A stretch of DNA of 64,000 bases. It comes from Cladobotryum mycophilum. Lineage: Eukaryota; Ascomycota; Sordariomycetes; Hypocreales; Hypocreaceae. The stretch is from NCBI GenBank assembly GCA_036429605.1, contig JAVFKD010000015.1, forward strand, positions 519,421-583,420, in the 5' to 3' direction. Positions 56,757 through 64,000 of the stretch are shown here, piece by piece. The position numbers and the translations under genes are program-made. The first letter of the stretch is position 1. The number at the start of each line of letters is the position of its first letter. Under the pieces are notes generated by a model. It saw nothing but the letters and a program-made list of their open reading frames with translations. It had not been told where the DNA came from and made no database searches.

Positions 56757-56783
56757 CGACGACGACGACGACGACGACGACGA
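56757..56783. repeat. (GAC)n triplet array
   Basis: About nine near-perfect GAC/ACG triplets, flanked by GACAAC and GATAAC variants. It lies outside any supported gene. Confidence 0.8.
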
Positions 56784-57321
56784 TAACGACCAAAAAAAGC
56801 CCCAAATTCAACCTTGATGCCTTGGCTGCGTTTGGCCTCACCTGAGAACAACATTCTCATCCCGCCCCAATGACATATCAGTTCCCTGCACCGCACCAAT
56901 GTCACTCTGCTAGCAGAACCAGGAAGTTGGGTTCCCTTATGCACGTTCTATGTAACCCTCCCATCCATCAGACTCGACTATTGCGTTTAGCTTCATCGAT
57001 AAACTTGACCAAGCCCCGCGTGGCTCCTCGTGGCCCCTCGTGGCTCCTGTGGCTCTTCACGGCACTTGGTGGCACAAACTTTGCCTCTCAAACGGTTTTT
57101 GTATGCACTATTATTCTAGTCTGAACCGCCAACGTCTCCATGCCTAGTACATACCTGCCTACCTCGTATCTTAGGCATCAAGACATTCTCACCAACACTT
57201 ATACCATCATTGTCAACATTGTTTGGTTTAACGTTTTTTTCTTCATTTGATTCTGTTTCCATGATGTCTCTCTCTCTCAATGCTTTTATAACATCCCTCT
57301 ATGCCGCTGGTCGCTCCCACC

Positions 57322-57344
57322 AAAAAAAAAAAAAAAAAAAAAAA
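57322..57344. repeat. A23 homopolymer
   Basis: Twenty-three consecutive A, not adjacent to a recognisable retroposed sequence. No target-site duplication was seen. Confidence 0.9.
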
Positions 57345-57950
57345 GACAAACGTTAGGAAAACAAAGAAAAGATGAAACATATCTGAGTTCCATGGAGCCC
57401 GTCCTCCCAGGTGAGCCTTCTCAATGCAAACGCCTATCCGCCGGCCATGTATATATGTATGAATCCCCTAGTCCCAGCAACCGGTCCTCATCAATCTCTT
57501 AAAGAGCACACCTCCCCGCCTAAGAGCTGCGCTTGATTTTGCCCGCCATGCCCCCTCCCCCCAATCAAATTCGTACAAACACTACACATCATCTTCCGTC
57601 CGCTTGCCTTCCATGCAGATCCTGAATAATGTCCAACTTCTTTCCCCGTAAATCCATGACCCCCAACCGACATTATACACCGCCCGCCCACCCGCCCTTC
57701 CATCCTTTACATGAATCCGGTTACATCGGCCGTGTAGTCTTCGCCCTATCCAAGATCGCTGTTGCTTATCCCACTTGATAGTTTGCTGAGCACGGCACGG
57801 CATGATCTCGTAGATTATTATCGTCGTGTCTCGGCGTTGCTAGTTGTGACCCATCCATTATGACGACCTGCAATCAACCCACCTTCAGAATACAGACGCC
57901 ATGGGCGCCTTGTCCATATCATTACCAAAAAAAGGATGCCCGCCACCTTT

Positions 57951-60900
57951 TCAGCCTCCTTTTCTTTCCGAATCGTGCTTTGGCAGTTGCTCTGCTTGTG
58001 TGGATTGCCCCGTCACATTGACCCCCTTCTTCTTCCCCTTGCCGGCTTTTTGCCAACTTCCATCAACCTCACTTTTGACACTTCGATTGTGGCCATTTTC
58101 TCGAGGTGTATTGCCTTTTGGAGTCTGACCAGACTGCCTTTGCGCCTTGGAAGACTTTTGACCCTCCTGGGGCTTCTGGGCTTCTTGGGGCTTGGCTGTC
58201 GCTTTTGCCGTCTCTCCACGTGCCGCCTTTGCGTTCACCTGCGCATCGAGTTTGTCGGAAAACGTGCCAAAGCTGTCTTGTTTTCGAAATGCGGTGGGAG
58301 ATGGTACCTGGGTCTCGTAGACTGGCGAAAGATGGGCCATTTCTGGAACCATCGATTTTCCAACGCGGTGGTCGCTAATCGCTAGATCCAAGGGAGCGAT
58401 AACACCACTCTGTGGCTGGCGTGACATGAGACGCTGTCTTGCTGATGGCGAGAGCCTCGCAGAGCCATTGCCGTATTGGCTCTCTTGTGATATGCTGTGG
58501 GGGTTGACGTGATACAGGTTCATCATGGCAATCCGTTCCCGAAATGAAGCATCATCTGCCGGAGGTGGAGCCAGGGACGCATTGGAACCATTCACAATCA
58601 CAGGTGAGTGGTCTGCCATGGACGGCAATGGTGGTCCTGGAGTCAACATTTGATTGACCGGGGTCTCAACGGTATATCCACCATTTGATGGCGGCGGGGT
58701 GTTGATATGAAGTGGGTTATCGATGCTGGAGGCCGTGTAATCTTCCGTGGCCATTGACTCGGTCCTTGGTGGTTGCCGAGCGCCAGCCATGATGCTTGTC
58801 TTTAAGCCCGACCCATTCACGACAAGGGGCCGAGTCAGGTTTCGATTCTGACTGCCGGGAAATGGGGCTGATGAGAGTGGTGCCGAAGATGTCCCCACTG
58901 AGAAAGCACGAGCATGACCGAGTGGCGAGGGCGACCTGGATGTCCTTCTCATTCGTCTGTCAAGAATTGTCTGAGGCAATTGATCTGTTGATAGTCGTCT
59001 TCGTCCTGGACTTGATGCTTGGTTCTGGTTCTGGTTCTGTTTCTGGTTAGCGATATCCCCGAAAGCGATACCGTTGGCGGCGGGGCTCTGAAGCTGTTGA
59101 GATGATTGTGCCGCCGGGCTTGACCCCCTTGCCGGGAAATAACCATTCGATTTGCTCTCCTCTGACTGGGGCGAGTCGGACGTCCCCTTGGGGGTCTCAT
59201 CGTAGTCAGCATCATCCGAGATGAAGCTTGGGATGGGAATGCCATGAACATGTCTTGGACCAAAGCCGGGGGTGCCCTGACTGCCTGGCGTATACGCGGC
59301 CCGAGCATGAGCAGCAGATGGTGATCGCGAGGCTGGTTGAGACTGGGATCTCAGTGAACCGCTTGAAGTCGAGACTCCAGCATCCGACGTCGCCGTTGAC
59401 CTCTGCAATGGTCGTCTAAACTCCTGGCCCACACCATTCGTTGTTACGGGCGACGAAGGGTAGGTTCCGTAGCCTGTAGCTTGTGGGTAGAAGTGCCCCA
59501 TGCCCATGCCATAGACCGTGTAGAGGTCGGGCCGAAATGCGGCGGTAATTGGCGCGTTGTCAAACGAGTTTGTCCTCGATCGATCCGCCGACTGTTGTGC
59601 CGATCCGGCATTGGCTGAAAGTCTCTGTTGGTTCATCCCCTGGTGCTGAAGAAACGCGGGAGATTGCGCATAGAGGTGCAGTTGTCTCATATTCTCCTGC
59701 ATAGCCATCTGGTTTATTATATCTTGCTGGGTATACTGGAATTGAAGTTGTTGATTTTGATACCATGACATGTCCTGCTGCATGTTCATAGGTTGAGCAT
59801 AGACATTCGGGTCATAAGTCGCAACACTTGATGATGCTCTTCTATTAGAACCTCCACCATGGCGGTAGTTGTTGTTATGCCGACCGCGATGATTTCCTCG
59901 GCCGCCACGACCCGAGTGGCTCTGCGACGAGCTACGCAGCAGAACTGGGCGAGACTGAGGGGCCGGCCGTGACCAGACTCTTTCTTCCTCCTTGGGAAAG
60001 ACATACTGCTCACAAGCCTCTTCAAATTTGGCGGCCGATATGAGGTCGAAAGCCCTCCTGAGTTCGAGATGCAGCCCACGAAACGAGTATTCATCCGCAG
60101 TGTTTCCAAGATTCCGAGACGTGTTAAATGGTTCTTCGACACAGAGCTGATTGTTGATGGCGTAATTCCACTTCTTGTCTATTTTTGTCACCATTTTACC
60201 CTGACGCACTGATAAGACGTGCTTGTCATAGTCAAACTCATGAGCATAAAAGCGGAAGAACTGAAACAAAAGCTCGGCCTCGGATGATTTGTTCTTATTG
60301 CCATACCCCTTGAGCTTCTTGAGATTGTCTGCGAAATCGCTGACGGTTCCATCTGGCTTGGTGGTCTTGTGCGGCAACTGGTGTAACGATGGTAAAATAG
60401 CAGGAGTGCGAAGTTGAAGAAACGCGATGATTAGGCATATCCACGTATATGAACTCAAAGTGCCGCCGAAAGCTACATGTCTGTTAGTTACGAGTAGTTT
60501 TAGATCGTCATCGGAGTGGAACTGTACCAGCGTCGTTGACTATTCTTCTCCGGGTCCAGTATTTAATGATCATCGCTAGCTGTCGTATTCGAGGATCGGT
60601 TTCAACATATGTCCGCACCATTCGAGTATTTTCAAGGGCTAGTGTGTTATTGACATTCATATCGCAAGCAAGACCAAGTTCAGGATCCCATATTTTGACT
60701 ATAGGAACTTTGGCGGCAGAAATGCAAACGACCTTTTCCATACCACCTACACATTGTTAGCATTGTGTCACAAGCGCCTCCCTTTAATCGGGAAGAAAGG
60801 GGGGGTTACGTACGTCGTGCAAGAAGATCGGCAATTATGCAAACTTGCTCTAGCTCGTGCCACGATGTTGTGATGCAAATATCAACTAGACCAGATGTTA

Positions 60901-61961
60901 GCAGCACATTCTACTGGTATCAATAGGGCAGGCACACATACCATCTGAATCGTCAGAACACAGCAAATTGCCAGATGACCCAAATAAATGCACCCTGATT
61001 TCGTGCCCGGGCCACTCATCATTGAATATTTTTTCTAATTTCTGCACCAGTTTCTTCCTGTTCTCTTCCACTTTATCAGTAGGTAATAACCTGTCGTAAA
61101 CTTCGCGCATATCTGAGGCTAGCTTCTTCTCTTCATTCTCCGATAGTTTGCTCTTGACGGTCCGCAGCTCTAACTTCTCCAAGCGGTCGTTACCCACGGA
61201 GTATGGTATCCTCCGCCTAGAGTTAATCTGGGCAGTCTCGTACTTGCATCCTCCTAATCGCGGCGGAAGAGGTCGCAGCGAGGGCAGGGTGCTGTTGGTT
61301 TCCGAGTAGGCAGAGCGTGGTGAATGGTTGTTGCCATTGGTGGGGGACGGCTCGCGAGACTCAAAAGAAAATTGACGGGCATGTTGGTGGGGAGTTGAGG
61401 GGACTGAGCTGGAGTGGGCTTGACCATGCGGTGATGTCGACGCAGCGATCGATCGGTGCGGCAGATTCCTCGACAGATCCAGTACTTGTTTCGCGGGCAT
61501 TTTGGGGGGAACCTCCTTTGCTGTTATAACCGTGCGGTTCTTGTCTGAAGCCTGGTGCGAGCGGCTCCCATGGCCTCCAGCTGTCGTCCCCTTGGTGGTT
61601 GCGGTATCCCTGAGCGATGCTTTGCTAGAAGATCGCGACCTCGGCGTGGCGTGGACGTGGGGGGCTGACACGATGGGGGAAGCGGCGCTGACTGCAGACC
61701 ACCCCCTCTTGCGGGAGAGATGAGCTTATTGTAGTGAAGAAGCTGAGCGTGGTATATGGACTGTTGAGGGAAGAGAAAGGGGAGGAGTTCGAGGTGAGAC
61801 GGAAACTGCAGGCTAGAGGCGGCAGCGGCAGCAGCTGCGGCGTCCTGAGATCCGTCAGGAGTGTGCGCTGTCAATCCGTTTGGTGTCTTTGGGGTTGCTG
61901 TCGACCAAGGACTCGGGGGATAAGAATGCTGAGATTCGGACGTCTGAGTCCGAGTGTCCAT
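57951..61961 (-). CDS. Cid1-type non-canonical poly(A)/poly(U) polymerase with long tail
   Basis: This is a terminal nucleotidyltransferase of the Cid1/TRF-PAP-associated family, which adds A, U or mixed tails to RNA 3' ends. Exons are 61961-60942 (with one frame break), 60885-60814, 60746-60528 and 60472-57951, giving about 1,277 residues. The nucleotidyltransferase core (about 265-435) shows HLFGSSGNLLCSDDSD joined by splicing to VDICITTSWHE. This gives the GSS helix turn and the catalytic DxD; the third Asp is in LACDMNVNN. The PAP-associated domain follows (AFGGTLSSYTWICLIIAFLQ, then AELLFQFFRFYAHEFDY, about 500-520). The remaining 700 or so residues are disordered, with an RG-rich patch (GRGGRGNHRGRH), Gln-rich stretches and a Lys-rich end, likely RNA-binding. 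A. nidulans CutA/CutB are related enzymes, but orthology is not established. The start opens MDTRTQTSES. Confidence 0.92.
61675..61679 (-). other. probable -1 frameshift in G5 run, Cid1-like exon 1
   Basis: The frame from the ATG at 61961 reads ..LLHYNKLISP..LQSAPLPP up to this run and then degrades. The downstream frame resumes IVSAPHVHATPRSRSSSK. One extra C on the coding strand joins them, and exon 1 then has exactly the phase needed at its donor (340 codons plus 1 nt). I found no plausible intron here. Confidence 0.65.
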
Positions 61962-64000
61962 GAAGCGAGAGAGCCCCCGGGTTTATTGAATGCAACGAGC
62001 CAGCCGGAGCGGCTATTCTTGAAGCTGGCTGATATGATATGTATGGGTTCGTCGGTGACTGGATTCGGTCAACGGCTGCAAGAAACAGTGCGATGAGTCG
62101 GTCCAAATGTATGGCTAACTCGGAAGCGTCTTAAGTAGTAGGCAGAGGTCGGTTTGTAATCAGCCAGTCGGCGAAGCGGGCGAGTCGGAACAGGGCCAAA
62201 AAAAGAGATGGACGAAATAGCGAGATATTCTTTTTCAAAGATGGAACGGGGTAACAGGCATGTGGGCCTTGACCTGTGAAGCGATGAGAAAGATCGGCAG
62301 CGGTTGTGGCAATGGCGAGACTGGCTCAGGAACCGAGAGCAGCAATCGAGTATGAAGAGACGAAACAAGAATAGGCAATGTCGCAGATTAAAGATGAAGT
62401 AAGGACGGAGATGACGAGCGTGAGAGAGAGAGGGGACGGCGAGCAATTGGAAGACGCAAAAGGGGTCGGTCTCGCGAGGTCGAGGGAATTGCTCTGGGGG
62501 AGTGGGAGGGAGAGGAGAGCACTCCGAGGGGCACACAGCTCAGCGTTCTTGGCTCGGGGGGGAAAGGCAGCACGAGGGCGGCAGCTTGAGGAAGAGGAGA
62601 GAAAGAAAGAAGAAGAAAAAGTCAAGCGGAAGAAGAAATGGGAGGTGAGATGTAAAGGTTGACGTCTTGGGAGTTGTAATCCTCAAAAGTGCCGTCGTCC
62701 AGCAGGTCGGCTGCAGGATGGGGAACTCTGATGCAGGTCAATGAATGGATGGACTGGACTGGAGAGGTGAGGTCGGGTGTGCCTGTTGTGCCTCCACCCA
62801 CGCTGTTTCTAACGACGACTAATCTGAAGGGAGGTGCCAAAGTACAGGTGGGAAAGTACCTCCTCTCCAAGGTGGTTCCAATTGTATTGGATGTATGGGA
62901 TTATTATAGGTCTCGCTCCGGCGCTGTCTGGGCTGGCAGTTTAGTGGTTATTATTACTGGCTGTTACTGGACCCTCCAGCTACTGGTCAGTGTTCGTTCA
63001 CTGGTTAGCCACGGGGTGTGGGCTTGGTTTACAGCGGGGGGACGTTATTGGACGGGTGGGATTAAATGGATGGACAAGAGGTACTCGTGTTGTACGTACC
63101 TGCACTGTCCAATTTGTTTCTATTACCTGCCGCTTTGTACCAACAATGAACCCTGTTGTACCTGAAAGAGTTGTCTCTGCTCCGTAATAGTGATGGAGAA
63201 AAGAAAGAAATGAAGAAGAAAAGGAAAGAAAAAAAGTGATAGCCGAGCAATACCAGGTACCTAAATTCTAGAAGTCTTTCTGCCGAGATTTCCCCCTCCT
63301 CCTTTCTACGTGCAGTGTCCGTCTAAAGGGGAAAAAAGGAACCTCGTGTCAGATTGCAAAGAAAGAAATAACATCTCAAGCCAGTCCTTTCCCCGTATTC
63401 CGTTCCTATATTTATAAAATCGGGATGCACCATGTGCCTAACGCCTCCCTGAGATTAGTTCTACTGGCTGGCCTTGGCCGCCGTGCCCTCTCTGTGCGTA
63501 AGCCCCGTACCAGACCAGAGCACTCCGAACGAGGTACCTCGTGTCTCGGTATGGAGTACTTGGAAGACCATGTACTTTCCTGCCTTCCTACCGTACCTAC
63601 TCGTAGACAAAAGGCTGTGATCCAACGCAGTGGACTCGGGAAACACTTTCATGAGAGACTGGATGCCGCAAATCCGGGAGGCTTTCCTGCCGGATATTTA
63701 GTCTCATTTCTTATATCGAAGTTGCTAAATCTACCTAGATGTAGCACCTAGTACCTACCATAGCAGGTGAGAAGTGATGGCTCCCAACAGGCATGGCTAT
63801 AGTCATGCCCACTTGGAAGCAACAAACAACGACCAGCCCTGGAGGAGGTTGCGGCGACTCCAACAGCGTCAGGTCATCGTCAGTCCCCACTGCCAACAAT
63901 ACAGAGAGCGGAACAAAGGCCTGGGGGCGCTGCAGCGTTACACTGGGCTCTGGCTTGTCGCGGCTGGCCCGCCACAAGGCAATCTTGCAGCGCCTTGCTG
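61962..64000. other. promoter of the Cid1-like gene and gene-free right end
   Basis: The left 600 bp are the leader and promoter of the minus-strand polymerase gene and are purine-rich on the plus strand (62,370-62,650). The frames at 62689-63165 (+) and 63735-63977 (-) have no recognisable family. A hydrophobic run near 62,920-63,000 in the former is probably chance. The window ends without a supported gene. Confidence 0.5.

Larger units (their letters stand above)
53118..57950. other. 4.8 kb gene-free, microsatellite-rich region
   Basis: The left part is the BTB promoter and leader. Repeats: GGAGGA triplets about 53,438-53,461; polypurine about 53,915-53,965 and 54,040-54,070; (GGGGAT)n 54,318-54,359; CACT words about 54,583-54,600; ATCCC array about 55,708-55,729; (CT)n 56,189-56,224; GAC triplets about 56,757-56,783; A23 57,322-57,344. 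The frames here are low-complexity or lack any recognisable family. I support no gene. Confidence 0.6.

Noticed and set aside
62689..63165. 158-codon plus-strand frame with a hydrophobic segment
   Set aside because: Trp/Gly/Val-rich string from GT-rich DNA with no family resemblance and no supporting context.

Overview
The window is nuclear DNA of a filamentous ascomycete, most likely a sordariomycete and perhaps Hypocreales. I infer this from short GT..AG introns (about 55-250 bp) with CTAAC/CTGAC-type branch sites, from the sequence character of the vacuolar protease, complex I subunit, OST48 and BEACH proteins, and from long intergenic regions full of microsatellites and pyrimidine tracts. 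The species cannot be fixed from the sequence alone. I see no prokaryotic operon, CRISPR array, intact transposon, rRNA or intact tRNA gene, and no biosynthetic cluster.

Layout. 1-2439: low-complexity intergenic DNA with a degenerate GGCGTT array. 2440-4033 (-): oligosaccharyltransferase OST48/WBP1. It is divergent from 4610-4934 (+), the 9.5 kDa subunit of mitochondrial complex I. 5312-13502 (-): a giant BEACH-WD40 protein. 13503-17674: long gene-poor stretch with a perfect (TTTGC)9 array. 17675-19335 (+): vacuolar subtilisin-type protease B. 20056-23292 (+): large disordered protein of unknown function. 24390-26148 (-): PAF-acetylhydrolase-like esterase with two frame breaks. 29187-29564 (+): small cysteine-containing protein. 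35118-36799 (+): five-exon conserved-looking protein of unknown function. 39807-41276 (-): secreted YVTN beta-propeller. 41277-47363: gene-poor, possibly decayed DNA. 47364-48773 (+): SLC35F-type transporter. 50027-53117 (-): BTB protein with an F-box-like segment. 53118-57950: repeat-rich, gene-free. 57951-61961 (-): Cid1-type non-canonical poly(A)/poly(U) polymerase with a long disordered RNA-binding-like tail. 61962-64000: nothing firm.

The genes do not form a pathway. Most are ordinary housekeeping genes: N-glycosylation, respiration, membrane traffic, vacuolar proteolysis, nucleotide-sugar-type transport and RNA tailing. The accessory-looking genes are the YVTN protein, the PAF-AH-like esterase and the small Cys protein.

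The most notable structural signal is that three genes (BEACH, PAF-AH-like, Cid1-like) are broken by four -1 frameshifts. Each break can be repaired by one extra base in a run of exactly five G/C. This points to homopolymer under-calling in the assembly, or less likely to real lesions. I did not find a convincing new multi-gene system. The best candidates for new biology are the three proteins of unknown function, the BTB/F-box-like protein, and a tRNA-like (pol III box A/B) element near 31.5 kb.
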